Position numbers and translations under genes: made by a program. A stretch of 64,000 nt of DNA from Bog-756 sp963845485 (GTDB lineage: Bacteria > Actinomycetota > Acidimicrobiia > Acidimicrobiales > RAAP-2), in assembly GCA_963845485.1 (NCBI GenBank), contig CAWJSI010000006.1:164908-228907 (forward strand). Reading direction: 5' to 3'. How positions within the stretch are numbered: the first letter of the stretch is position 1; the number at the start of each line of letters is the position of its first letter. The notes beneath the pieces are model-generated. The model had not been told where the DNA came from and did no database searches. It saw nothing but the letters and a program-made list of their open reading frames with translations. Positions 42,200 to 50,928 of this stretch are shown piece by piece.

Positions 42200-42661
42200 T
42201 CAGCCGGTCGGACGCACGGTGATGTGTTGCAGCTCGATCATCAGCGGGAGGAGGAAACCGACGTAGGCGTTGGTCAGCGTGTAGTCGGATGTCGGGCCGT
42301 GGGTGACCATCTCGTCGAGGTCGATGACAGTGACCCGGTCGTCTTTTTCCTGGTAGGCCTTGGCCCGGTCGAGGATGGACACCAGCTCCTCGACCGAGGC
42401 GATCTCCAGACCGAAATGGTCCAGTCGGGGCGCCCGCAAGAAGTCATCGGCCGCCGGCAGGAGGTAGAGGTACTGACGCAGTTCGCCTGTATAGATGATG
42501 AGGGGATTGCCCTGCTCAGTACTGTTGTCGCCCTCGACCCATCCGAACACCTCTCCGAAGAAATCGAGGAGCGCCGCCCGGCCTGACTCGTTCAGCACCT
42601 GGGCATCGACGCTGATAGCCACATGGTTGATGACAGGTCGCACCGGATCGGGCACAGTCAC
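42200..42661 (-). CDS. VOC-fold (glyoxalase/dioxygenase-like) protein
   Basis: A 153-residue protein with the vicinal-oxygen-chelate beta-alpha-beta pattern: INHVAISVDA at the start of the first half and LDHFGLEIASVEE in the second; metal ligands of typical members (His at HVAI, His at DHFG, Glu at MIELQH) are in the expected places. Its GTG overlaps the alcohol dehydrogenase stop by 4 nt. Function unknown; perhaps a lyase or dioxygenase acting with the dehydrogenase. Confidence 0.75.
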   Translation of the reverse strand: MTVPDPVRPVINHVAISVDAQVLNESGRAALLDFFGEVFGWVEGDNSTEQGNPLIIYTGELRQYLYLLPAADDFLRAPRLDHFGLEIASVEELVSILDRAKAYQEKDDRVTVIDLDEMVTHGPTSDYTLTNAYVGFLLPLMIELQHITVRPTG

Positions 42662-43692
42662 GCCACCTCCGGGCTGACGAGCACCTTGCCCGGGATCTCG
42701 CCCCGGGCCATCCGCTCCATGGCGTCCATGACCCCGACCAGGGGGACGTCCTCGGGTTCGAGGAGCAGGTCGACCGGGAGTGCCCCGCTGTCCAACAGGT
42801 CGATGGCGGGCTGGAAGCCACTGGCGCTGTAGTTGTAGGTACCGAGGGCCTCGAGCTCGAAGATGATCATGCGGTTCTGGTTCACCGGGACCGGTTCGGC
42901 TCCGGTGCCCACGAAGACCAGCGTTCCCGCCCGGTCCAGAGTGGCCAGGGCCTGCTCGCCGGCCCGTGCACTACCAGAGCACTCGAAGGCGATGTCCACC
43001 GGTTCGCCAGCCAGGGCACCGATGGGCGGTACGGCGAGATCCTCGGGCCGAACGGCCCGGGCCACACCGATGGCCAGCGCCCGTTCCCGGCGCAGGCCGG
43101 AAGGCTCGCTCACCGTGATATCGCCCACCCCTGCCGCCATCAGGACCGACGCGATGATCAAGCCGATGGGTCCCCCGCCCGTGATGAGGATCCGGTCATC
43201 TGGCCCGACGTCGGCCAGGTCCGCGGCGTGCAGGGCGATGGCCGTCGGCTCGGCCAGGGCCGCCACCCGCAGATCGAGTGAGTCGGGCAGGGCCAGGGTG
43301 CTGTCCTCGGGCACCGTGGTGTACCGGGCAAAGGCGCCGCGCATGTCACGCATGTCCGATGCGGCCCGCCGGATACAAACCGAGGGTCGGCCCCTCCGGC
43401 AAGGTCGGCACGACCCACACCCCGGGGTGGGTGACGAGACGACCCGAGTTCCCGGCGAGCGTCCTGCGCCGACGGCGTTGCCTCCGACGACGGTTCCCGA
43501 CCACTCGTGTCCAAGAATGGCCCCTGGGCTGGCGTATCGGCTGAATACGAGGTGCAGGTCCGATCCGCAGATCCCGCACTCGGCCACCTCCACCAAAAGC
43601 TCGCCGGGGCCTGGTTCGGGAACCGCCACCTCCCCCACGGCGATCCGTCCATCACCCTGGTAGATGGCTGCATTCATCAGATCGGATGGCAC
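42658..43692 (-). CDS. Zinc-dependent alcohol dehydrogenase (MDR family)
   Basis: A 344-residue medium-chain dehydrogenase. Cys39 in ECGICGSDLH and His62-Glu63 in GHEWSG hold the catalytic zinc; Cys92, 95, 98 and 106 hold the structural zinc. GGGPIGLIIASVLMAAG is the NAD(P) site. GTG at 43692 is chosen because a TACGAT box lies 6 nt before it; ATG at 43677 would remove only five residues. It overlaps the VOC gene. It resembles threonine- or butanediol-dehydrogenase relatives; substrate unknown. Confidence 0.88.
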   Translation of the reverse strand: MPSDLMNAAIYQGDGRIAVGEVAVPEPGPGELLVEVAECGICGSDLHLVFSRYASPGAILGHEWSGTVVGGNAVGAGRSPGTRVVSSPTPGCGSCRPCRRGRPSVCIRRAASDMRDMRGAFARYTTVPEDSTLALPDSLDLRVAALAEPTAIALHAADLADVGPDDRILITGGGPIGLIIASVLMAAGVGDITVSEPSGLRRERALAIGVARAVRPEDLAVPPIGALAGEPVDIAFECSGSARAGEQALATLDRAGTLVFVGTGAEPVPVNQNRMIIFELEALGTYNYSASGFQPAIDLLDSGALPVDLLLEPEDVPLVGVMDAMERMARGEIPGKVLVSPEVA

Positions 43693-43698
43693 CCGATC

Positions 43699-43704
43699 AT
43701 CGTA
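43699..43704 (-). promoter_or_regulatory. -10 box of leaderless alcohol dehydrogenase mRNA
   Basis: On the minus strand TACGAT, then 6 nt, then the GTG at 43692. Confidence 0.5.
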
Positions 43705-43766
43705 TGGCACCAGCCGGTGTCACGGTTGGGTGACTGACCAGCACCCGGGTCCCGTTCGGCCCAACG

Positions 43767-44234
43767 TCACCGCTTCGTGAACACGTGATTGACGGCTTTG
43801 GCGACCAAGGTGGGCAACTTCGCCTTGATCGTCGTGGCCTGCGCCGACGTGAGCTTCTGATCGGCCACCGCCTGGTCGACCCGAGCATCGGCGCCGCTGA
43901 CCAGGGCGTCGACCACTGTCTGGGTGCTGACCCCGTGCTCTCCGGCCACCTGAGCCACTGACTTTCCCGATCGGAGCTCGGTGACCAGTACCTTCGTCGT
44001 CACACCGATGGCCTTGGCGCTGGTCACAGCCCCGGCCCGACGGAGTTGGCGACGGTGAGTCCGCAGCCAACCCCGAGCACCGTGGTGGCCTGAGCTGGCC
44101 GGCACAGCCGCCGGCGCAGCCGTGGTGGAGGGGGACGCAGCTGTGGGCGTTGCGGCCGAGGCGGTGCCGGCGGTCAATGCGCCACCTGCCAATACGGCGA
44201 CGAGCACTACTGGGGCGAGGACCTTCTTCAACAC
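43767..44234 (-). CDS. Secreted small helical protein
   Basis: A 155-residue exported protein: signal peptide about 1-27 ending ASA, a Thr/Ala/Pro/Ser-rich linker (about 28-52), then a helical region. The segment SVAQVAGEHGVSTQTVVDALV looks like a helix-turn-helix-like repeat found in secreted actinobacterial proteins of unknown role; as the protein is exported it is unlikely to bind DNA. GTG at 44234 has AAGGAG 7 nt upstream. It lies downstream of the peptide-binding protein gene on the same strand, after 105 nt. Confidence 0.7.
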   Translation of the reverse strand: MLKKVLAPVVLVAVLAGGALTAGTASAATPTAASPSTTAAPAAVPASSGHHGARGWLRTHRRQLRRAGAVTSAKAIGVTTKVLVTELRSGKSVAQVAGEHGVSTQTVVDALVSGADARVDQAVADQKLTSAQATTIKAKLPTLVAKAVNHVFTKR

Positions 44235-44339
44235 GTGACCACTCCTTATGGGCGAACCGTCTGGCCACCCTGGCACGTCATCGTGGGAATTCGGTGGTGG
44301 AATTGTGAGGGTTGTGTGAGGGATGACGGAGCGAGTGGA

Positions 44340-45932
44340 TCATTTGAGGTAGATCCCCCTCAGGTTCGCCCGACAGTCACCGATGGGCGCCACCACCTTC
44401 CCTCCCACCTTCTGTTTGTTGTAGGCCACCGCCGACGGGATGAAGGCCAATGGAACCTCGAGCCCCTGTCTCATGACGATGGCCCCGGCCTTCTGCATCA
44501 GTGGACCTTGGACTTCTGGGCTCAACGAGACGAGAGCCTGGTCGATAAGCGGCGTCAACTGAGCGTTCACATCGCCGAGTTCGATGGCCTGGAAGCCGAT
44601 GCTCGTGTACTCGGAGGCGAAGATGTTGGCCAGGTCGGGTCCGGCCGTGCCGTTCTGGGTGAGAATGGCGTCGCCGACGTGGTTCTCATAGACCTCGGTC
44701 AGGAAGTCCCCACCGGGTATCTGGTCGATGGTGACCTTGAAGCCAGCTGGAGCCATCTCCGCCTGGAGAATCTGAGCCGACCGCGAGAAGGTCGCGTTCC
44801 CAGCCGGCACCACCAGGTTGACGGATACCGTCGTCTTGCCTGCCTTCCTCAGGAGGGCTTTGGCCTTGGCCGGGGAGTACTGGTAGGCCGCACCCAACTT
44901 CTGGTTGTAGCCCGGTGATGTGCTGGAAAACGGTTGGTAGGCCGGGGAGCCCAGTCCGTCGAGCACGGTCTTGTTGATGGCCGAGCGGTTGACGGCGTAC
45001 TCCAGCGCCTCACGCACATCGGCATTGTCGAAGGGAGCAGCGTTCTGGCGTAGCTCGATGGTGAGGTACTGGTTCGACGGCGTGATGGCCAGACCCAGGT
45101 CCGGATCGGCCTTGACCGCGGCATAGTCCTCGGGGAGCAGATCGGTCATGTCCACGGCGCCCGACTCCAGGGCACTGACCGCTTCGGGTCCTTCAGCCAG
45201 ATCCACGAAGTCCACGCCGGCCAGCTTGTACTGCGACGCCTCCCACGAGCTCTTGTTGGCCACCAGTTGGATCTCCGACCCGGCCGAGTAGCTCTTCAGT
45301 TTGAACGGCCCCGACCCCACTGGAACAGTGCCCGCCGCGGCGATGGCATTGGGCGCCATGACCATGCCGTCCAGGTAGCTGAAGGCCAAGAGCAGGTCAC
45401 CCGGCGTGGCCGGCGCCTTCAGCGTGAGCACCAAGGTAGAGGGATCGGTCACGCTCATGGACTCGATGTCCTCGAGCGAGGTGCGCAACGGACTGGTCTT
45501 CAGGTGCGTGATGCTCTGCATCACGGCATCGGCCGTGACCGGCTCACCGTCAGAGAAGACCGCGTTCTGACGAATGTGCAGCGTGAGGGTGTTGCCGGTG
45601 ACCTGCCAGCTCTGGGCAACTCCGGGTAGCACCGATTGGTTGCCGGCCGCACCGGGCGGTTCGGTGGTGATGCTGTCATAGATCTGGGACAACTCGGCGT
45701 ACGAACAGTCGTTGGTGCTCTTGGCCGGGTCAAAGGTGTTGGAGAAGGCGTTGTTCAGGTCCTCGCCGTAGGTGAGGACTCCCCCACCCCTCCCCACCGA
45801 GCCCGACGCAGAGGCCGAGGCCCCGAAGACGCCGGCCACGAGAACGGATACCGCGGCCGCCACAACGAGTAGGGCCTTGCGTCCGAGGGCCCACGGGAGA
45901 CCCCGTGATCGGCCGGGCGAATGCTCTTCCAT
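44340..45932 (-). CDS. Peptide/nickel-type ABC substrate-binding protein
   Basis: A 530-residue extracytoplasmic solute-binding protein of family 5. The signal segment (about 18-43) has no lipobox cysteine, so it may be anchored by the uncleaved helix or released. LTYGEDLNNAFSNTFDPAKS near the start and the FSDGEPVTADAVMQSITHL region are typical of oligopeptide binders; FKVTIDQIPGGDF lies in lobe 2. ATG at 45932 has GGGGAG 5 nt upstream. No permease or ATPase genes adjoin, so partners must lie elsewhere. Confidence 0.87.
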   Translation of the reverse strand: MEEHSPGRSRGLPWALGRKALLVVAAAVSVLVAGVFGASASASGSVGRGGGVLTYGEDLNNAFSNTFDPAKSTNDCSYAELSQIYDSITTEPPGAAGNQSVLPGVAQSWQVTGNTLTLHIRQNAVFSDGEPVTADAVMQSITHLKTSPLRTSLEDIESMSVTDPSTLVLTLKAPATPGDLLLAFSYLDGMVMAPNAIAAAGTVPVGSGPFKLKSYSAGSEIQLVANKSSWEASQYKLAGVDFVDLAEGPEAVSALESGAVDMTDLLPEDYAAVKADPDLGLAITPSNQYLTIELRQNAAPFDNADVREALEYAVNRSAINKTVLDGLGSPAYQPFSSTSPGYNQKLGAAYQYSPAKAKALLRKAGKTTVSVNLVVPAGNATFSRSAQILQAEMAPAGFKVTIDQIPGGDFLTEVYENHVGDAILTQNGTAGPDLANIFASEYTSIGFQAIELGDVNAQLTPLIDQALVSLSPEVQGPLMQKAGAIVMRQGLEVPLAFIPSAVAYNKQKVGGKVVAPIGDCRANLRGIYLK

Positions 45933-46040
45933 CGGGTCTCCCCTCGCGTGGGCCTCGAGGCGGTGTAGCAGTAGGCATCTCGCTCACGAGGCAGAGCGCC
46001 ACTGTAGCGGCGAGGCGTGGCCGTCCGAAATTAGGCACGG

Positions 46041-46046
46041 TACGCT
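46041..46046 (+). promoter_or_regulatory. -10 box of leaderless PIG-L deacetylase mRNA
   Basis: TACGCT, then 6 nt, then the ATG at 46053. Confidence 0.5.
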
Positions 46047-46052
46047 TCGCCC

Positions 46053-46817
46053 ATGGACACCAAGGAGATGTGGGGCGTGCTCAGCCCCGACGTACTGCAA
46101 CGGATCGTGGTGGTCTCGCCCCACTTCGATGACGCCGCGATGGGAGCAGGGTTTCTGCTGCTCTCCTATCCCGGGAGCACCGTCATCACGGTGTTGGCCG
46201 GGGAACCGCCCGCCTATCCCGATGAGGTCTCGCCGTGGGATGCGCTCGGCGGCTTCGTGAAGGGCGATGACGTCGTGGCGGTGCGTCGCCAGGAGGACAA
46301 AGCGGCCATGGCTGTCCTCGGCGCCGCGCACGTATGGCTCGACTTTCCCGACCATCAGTACCTGGCCGTCGAGGACCGTCCGACCCCCGCTCAGGTTGCA
46401 CCAGTACTCGAAGAGGCCATCCGCGTCAGCAACGCCACGGCCGTATTCCTTCCCATGGGTATCGCCAACCCTGATCACGTCCTCAGCCACGACGCCGGAC
46501 TTCTCGCTCGCGAGGCACTAGGTGAGGGCAGCCCGAGTTGGTTCTGCTACGAGGACCAGGGGTACAAACACCTCCCCGGCATGCTGGCCTGGCGGATATC
46601 GAAACTGTTCCGGAGCGGACTGTGGCCGACACCGGCCATCGTCCCGGTGGCGTTGGACACGGAAAGCAAGAGAACCGCCATCATGGAATACGTCACCCAG
46701 GTGGCACCCCTCGAGCAGGACCACATGCTCACCGAGCGCCTCGAGGGCAACGTACCCGAGCAGTACTGGCGCATCGCCCCGCCGCCGTCAGGCTGGGAGG
46801 GCCTCACCGAGGCCTGA
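46053..46817 (+). CDS. PIG-L family N-acetyl deacetylase
   Basis: A 254-residue zinc deacetylase of the LmbE/PIG-L family, which includes MshB and Mca of mycothiol metabolism. The zinc motif is SPHFDDAAMG (His24, Asp26, Asp27) and the second metal ligand is in the NPDHVLSHDAG segment. The substrate is probably an N-acetyl sugar or a conjugate; relation to mycothiol is not shown. It is divergent from the peptide-binding protein gene. Confidence 0.85.
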   Translation: MDTKEMWGVLSPDVLQRIVVVSPHFDDAAMGAGFLLLSYPGSTVITVLAGEPPAYPDEVSPWDALGGFVKGDDVVAVRRQEDKAAMAVLGAAHVWLDFPDHQYLAVEDRPTPAQVAPVLEEAIRVSNATAVFLPMGIANPDHVLSHDAGLLAREALGEGSPSWFCYEDQGYKHLPGMLAWRISKLFRSGLWPTPAIVPVALDTESKRTAIMEYVTQVAPLEQDHMLTERLEGNVPEQYWRIAPPPSGWEGLTEA

Positions 46818-46870
46818 CAGAGGCGGCTCCTGTGCGCTCCCGCTCCGTAAAGCGACCGGGACCACGCAAC

Positions 46871-47851
46871 TCATCCGCCGAGTGCCTCCAGTTGGTTCAA
46901 CGGAATGACCTGGTCGGTCGGCGGTGCTGCGATGGATACGGGGGTGCCGTAGTCACTGAAGCCCAAGGATTCGTTCACGGTGACGGTCCCGACCGAGCCG
47001 GTCGACTCGACGAGTGAGAACGTGGCCCCTGCCAGTTGGCCGGCCTCGTCGACATAGACCTTCTCCGCACCCTCATGGATCGTCACCTGGGAGACGGCCT
47101 GCTTCAGCCATGCCGGGAGGTTGGCGCTGTCCACCTCCTTCTGGATGGCCGTCGGATCGAGGGTGACCGAGTAGCCGTCAACTGCCTGCCCGTCGAAGGT
47201 GGTGGCGCCGAGATCGCTGACCGTGTTGCCCTGCAAGGCCAGTGCGTGGAGCATGGCCAACGGATTGTCTCCGAGACCGGTGGCACCCTGGTTCGAGGTC
47301 TGCGTGAGGGACGACAGGTCGACCGAAATCCACGACTTTCCCGGAGCGACCTCAGCAACCCCGGGCACCTGTTCGTAGATCACACCGGCCAAATAAAGGG
47401 CCTGCTCCCCGACGTGTTGTCCCGCCTCGTCGATGCCAAGGTCCAAGGACAGGGCGTTGTCGGCGAAGTCGACCGATCCCGTGCCGCTGAATGAGGCTGT
47501 CTTGTCACCTGTTCCGACCGATCCGCTGACGCTGACGCTGGCCGTCTTGCCAGCAATGGCGGTGTCAACCGCGTGGATGACGGCGGCCTCGGCACTGGTG
47601 CCACCACCCTGGGTCTCCACCACGATGGTGGCGAGGAGTGCGACCGTCACCACCGAAAGCACGGCCAGAACCAGTGATCGCCGCGGTCCCGACCGTTTCG
47701 TAGCCTGAACTGCAGTCGGTTCTTCGACGGCCCCGTAAGGGCCTTGCGGTGTCGCAGTACCCGAGCGAGCAGCCCCTGGGTGGAGCTCGGGTGGATACCA
47801 CCTACCGTCAGACGCCAGCCACCAGCCGGCTCCGTTTGAAACATCAGTCAT
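46871..47851 (-). CDS. Membrane-anchored protein with N-terminal WYPPE motif
   Basis: A 326-residue protein. Residues 8-21 carry GWWLASDGRWYPPE, a short motif I associate with many Acidimicrobiia membrane proteins. A membrane helix (about 58-79) then anchors a secreted domain rich in beta-type alternation that resembles LppX/LprG-like lipid-binding folds (Ser/Thr-rich strands, VYVDEAGQLAGATFSL); this is a guess. ATG at 47851 has GGAGGGG 7 nt upstream; the open frame upstream lies outside the gene. Convergent with PIG-L. Confidence 0.72.
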   Translation of the reverse strand: MTDVSNGAGWWLASDGRWYPPELHPGAARSGTATPQGPYGAVEEPTAVQATKRSGPRRSLVLAVLSVVTVALLATIVVETQGGGTSAEAAVIHAVDTAIAGKTASVSVSGSVGTGDKTASFSGTGSVDFADNALSLDLGIDEAGQHVGEQALYLAGVIYEQVPGVAEVAPGKSWISVDLSSLTQTSNQGATGLGDNPLAMLHALALQGNTVSDLGATTFDGQAVDGYSVTLDPTAIQKEVDSANLPAWLKQAVSQVTIHEGAEKVYVDEAGQLAGATFSLVESTGSVGTVTVNESLGFSDYGTPVSIAAPPTDQVIPLNQLEALGG

Positions 47852-48032
47852 CGCTGGCCCCTCCTGCAGCGACACCGAGACGATCCCGCACCGTTCGGGT
47901 CCCACCACCAAGAATAGTTCCGAGCACCGCGCCGAGGCCAGGTCCAATTTTCCTGTTCCCAGCTGGGAGTGCGACCCACCGAGGTCTCGATTGGCGGACT
48001 CGTCGAGGACCGCGGCAGGGGAGGCTCTCCCC

Positions 48033-48698
48033 TCAGGGACCGGGGCTCCACGTCGCAGGTCGGCGCTCCCAGGTGTCGAGACACCCATGTGAACAGAAGA
48101 GCACAGGTCGCCCGTCGGTATCGACGGCGTGCTCCTCGGCCGTCTTCTCCGAGAGTGGCAATCCGCAGATGGGATCGGGTTGATCGCCTCGCGGCGCCGT
48201 GACGATACCGATACTCGTCGCCAGGACTGGGCGCTCCACACCTCGTAGGGCAATGTCCCGGTGCGCCACTGCTACACCCCATCGGGGCATCTCATGCATC
48301 ACCGACGGCACGGCGAGCGCTTCTCCTCCCTGCGCCAGATCGCAGAGTCGGGCGGCGACGTTCACTGAATGGCCGATGTAGTCGTCTCCCTCCATCAGGA
48401 TCACATCGCCCGAGGTGACCCCTGACCGGATGGAGACAGTCTGGACGGGTCCAACCACCTCGCAGACCACGTAGTGCAGTTCGAGGATGGTGGCCAACAG
48501 CGGTCGGGTCTCGACGCACACCAACATCACCCCGTCGCCCAACCACTTGGCGATACGCACCCCGCGTCGTGCGCAGATCTCTCGGAGCAGTGATCTAAAT
48601 GCGGTCAGCACCTCGACCGCGTGCTCGTCTCCTTCAAGCTCGGTGAGCGTCGTGAAGCCCGAGACGTCGACGAAAGCAAAACTGCGATGGACTCTCAC
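48033..48698 (-). CDS. Class III nucleotide cyclase fused to a YHS-like domain
   Basis: A 221-residue protein. Residues about 1-165 are a class III adenylate/guanylate cyclase domain with both metal Asp residues (Asp11, Asp55), Lys51 in AKWLGDG, and the transition-state Asn113/Arg117 in VNVAAR. The Asp or Thr expected at the base-selecting place three residues before Asn113 is His110, so the substrate is unclear. Residues about 175-212 (DPICGLPL, Cys202 and Cys206 in FCSHGCLDTW) form a YHS-like metal-binding domain. There is no membrane segment. Start GTG at 48698. The pairing suggests a metal- or redox-sensing cyclase. Confidence 0.75.
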   Translation of the reverse strand: MRVHRSFAFVDVSGFTTLTELEGDEHAVEVLTAFRSLLREICARRGVRIAKWLGDGVMLVCVETRPLLATILELHYVVCEVVGPVQTVSIRSGVTSGDVILMEGDDYIGHSVNVAARLCDLAQGGEALAVPSVMHEMPRWGVAVAHRDIALRGVERPVLATSIGIVTAPRGDQPDPICGLPLSEKTAEEHAVDTDGRPVLFCSHGCLDTWERRPATWSPGP

Positions 48699-48897
48699 GG
48701 CTCGATCGTTTCACGAATTATCACGGGGCCGTTGCTCATCGGGTCGACCGTCCGACCCCGCAACCCGAAGTCCCAGCTCCGTGCCCCACTTCCAGTGAGG
48801 GTTGCAGGGACTCGGCCCCATCCGTCCCGAGCCACCACTGGACAGACCTCATCGGTCGTTCACGAGTTGCCACCCGACGGCTTTCCCAGCACCTAGC

Positions 48898-49674
48898 TCA
48901 CCGACGGGCCATCCGGGTCGCGATGACTTCGGCAAACTCCGAGCCCCCCAGCGCTTCAACGAACGCCACCATCTCCTCGCCCATACGGCCATGGACGGTG
49001 AGCTCATCCGACCGCAGTAGCGCCTTCGCTGCGCGGGAAGCGAGTGGCGGTAGTCCAGCTACCTTCGCTGCCCTGGACATGGCGAAGTCGAGGACAGGGC
49101 TCACGGCGGCATTCGCCAAGCCCCACTCAGCCGCCGTCGAACCGCTCAGGTGCCGACCAGTAAGTATGAGATCTGCGGCGCGACGCTCACCGATGACTCG
49201 CGGAAGCAGCAGACTCGATGCCGCCTCTGGCACCAGTCCGAGTTCGACGAACGGTGCCGAAAGATCTGCCGTCGGCTCCACGTAGACCAGATCACAGTGG
49301 AGCAGAAGGGTCAGCCCGACGCCGATTGCCAAACCGTTGACAGCTGCGATGAGTGGCACTCGCACGGAGGAGATGGCCTCCAAGAACCGTACGGTCTCGT
49401 CAAGATTTCCTCCAGCAGCGAAGTCGGTAAGGTCGTTACCAGCCGTAAATACATCATCGACACCGGTAAGGACGACGGCGCCGATATCCCGATCGGAATC
49501 CGCCGTAAGAAGCGCGTCGGCCACCGTCTGATACATGGCTTGGGTCAAGGCGTTCCGCTTGCGCGCTCGGTCGATCGTGACGAGCATGACACGATCGGAG
49601 ACTCGAACCCGGATGTCTCCCACCTCTTGGTCGACGACTGACTCTCCCCGAACTTCGCTCACGTTCCCTCTCAT
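48898..49674 (-). CDS. Enoyl-CoA hydratase/isomerase family protein
   Basis: A 258-residue crotonase-fold protein. DVFTAGNDLTDF is the oxyanion-hole region and NGLAIGVGLTLLLHCDLVYV the second; the catalytic Glu of hydratases appears as AAS rather than the usual GGxxxL(P)R-E arrangement, so isomerase or other chemistry is possible. The start is ATG at 49674 or, with GAGGG before it, GTG at 49662. Codon use and base composition are less GC-rich than in most neighbours. Confidence 0.78.
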   Translation of the reverse strand: MRGNVSEVRGESVVDQEVGDIRVRVSDRVMLVTIDRARKRNALTQAMYQTVADALLTADSDRDIGAVVLTGVDDVFTAGNDLTDFAAGGNLDETVRFLEAISSVRVPLIAAVNGLAIGVGLTLLLHCDLVYVEPTADLSAPFVELGLVPEAASSLLLPRVIGERRAADLILTGRHLSGSTAAEWGLANAAVSPVLDFAMSRAAKVAGLPPLASRAAKALLRSDELTVHGRMGEEMVAFVEALGGSEFAEVIATRMARR

Positions 49675-50176
49675 TCTTTACTGGCCGTGACAACCAATAC
49701 GCTAATAGGGAGACTCGAGCCATTAGATTCCGGACCATCAGCGGGTAGAGAACTGAGGGCTCAGCGCCCACCTCATTCGACTCTTGTCATGGGCCTTCGG
49801 AGCCTTGGGGGTGGGATCCCTCTTGAAGTCACATGGTGGGTCGTCTCGTGCCTGGATACACCGCGACCGTATCGACAGCTCCAGCGCTGCTCGACATAGC
49901 CGCCATCAACGAAGACAAGGTCGAATGGCTCCAGCTCAGGCGGAAAGTTTTGCCAACGATCTGCGATAGCCGTCACTCGCTCATCTCCGCCAAGAACACC
50001 CAGAGCGGGCAGGATGACACACCTCCGTCAGCACCAAAAGCCCATAGCCTCGGCCACCTGCAGGGCATCCCGTACGAGCTGGGGCACGTAGATCGGATAT
50101 TGCAGTGCACCGTTAGTAACCACCTCCCGATTATGTCCTTTGAAGCGATCCGGTGCCCTTGACCGTCGGCCGATGG
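49675..50176. other. Stretch without an intact gene
   Basis: 502 bp between the enoyl-CoA hydratase and GNAT genes, with visibly lower GC than the flanks. No complete gene is convincing. The minus strand contains the broken coding remnant listed separately. No hairpin, repeat or RNA gene was seen. Confidence 0.5.
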
Positions 50177-50213
50177 TTACTGTGAACCAGCGGCGGATCG
50201 GACCATGGTCCAA
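49870..50213 (-). pseudogene. Broken coding remnant, unknown family
   Basis: On the minus strand GALQYPIYVPQLVRDALQVAEAMG is followed by an in-frame TGA and then, in the same frame, DRWQNFPPELEPFDLVFVDGG. Both pieces look like real protein: the second has the FDLVFVDGG shape of a class I methyltransferase. Alternatively a 1-nt shift after MGF gives a short tail that ends near 49980. It overlaps the last codons of the GNAT gene. It may be a decayed gene or contain a sequence error. Confidence 0.3.
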
Positions 50214-50674
50214 GACGATCCGCGCTTCTCGACCGGGACGAAGCCCACTGACTCATAGAGGCGGCGCGCTGGATTTGCCTCTGCCACACTCAGACTGAGC
50301 GCTGGATAGCCCTGGGTATCGCTAGCGTTGATGAGGTCGACCAAGAGCTGACGACCAATCCCCCTGTGCCGACGCGTCGTGATGACCGCGATCGACAGTT
50401 CGGGGATGGCTTCGGTGACAAACCCGTGGCCATGGCTCGCCTCGGTGTACGTCCGATACCAGGCCGCACCCAACGGTTCATTTCGTTCTGCAATCAGTCC
50501 ATGGTCGCCCGGCCTCGGCCATGCAGCGAGATACATCGAATAGCGCGGATCGGCGAGAACCTGGTCAGCGGTCGGCGTTGGCTTGTCAGGGCGCCAGACT
50601 GCGGCCTCGCCAAGCATCATTGCCAAAAAGGGGAAGTCTTCGGGCCCGGCCGAGCGACACTGGACGTCCTGCAT
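50177..50674 (-). CDS. GNAT-family N-acetyltransferase
   Basis: A 165-residue acetyl-CoA-dependent acetyltransferase. VITTRRHRGIGRQLLVDLI is motif A, the pyrophosphate-binding loop, followed by LSVAEANPARRLYESVGFV (motif B). ATG at 50674 has no clear ribosome site. The substrate is unknown. It lies 169 nt downstream of tRNA-Val on the same strand. Confidence 0.85.
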   Translation of the reverse strand: MQDVQCRSAGPEDFPFLAMMLGEAAVWRPDKPTPTADQVLADPRYSMYLAAWPRPGDHGLIAERNEPLGAAWYRTYTEASHGHGFVTEAIPELSIAVITTRRHRGIGRQLLVDLINASDTQGYPALSLSVAEANPARRLYESVGFVPVEKRGSSWTMVRSAAGSQ

Positions 50675-50842
50675 GGTCAGCAGTTTTGCAGACGGTCTGC
50701 CCGTGGCGAAGCCGGCGAGGCGCTCGCCCTTGCCAGGTCCAGGCCCCCCACTCCGCCAGACCTTGCGTGACTGAGGTCGCGAACAGGGGCTAACACCAGG
50801 CCACCATTGACGCTGATGGGTCCAAGAACAGGGTCTTCTAGG

Positions 50843-50916
50843 TGGGCGCTATCGGACTCGAACCGATGACCTGCTGGTTGTAAGCCAGCTGCTCTAACCA
50901 ACTGAGCTAAACGCCC
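50843..50916 (-). tRNA. tRNA-Val, anticodon UAC
   Basis: A 74-nt cloverleaf on the minus strand. The acceptor stem GGGCGTT pairs with AGCGCCC (one G-U), D-arm AGCTCAGTTGGTTAGAGC, anticodon stem GCTGG/CCAGC around loop CTTACAA (anticodon TAC), and T-arm ATCGGTTCGAGTCCGAT. Discriminator A73 is correct for valine. CCA is not encoded. It sits 12 nt past the stop of the inositol-phosphatase-like gene. Confidence 0.95.
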
Positions 50917-50928
50917 AAGCGCTTCACG

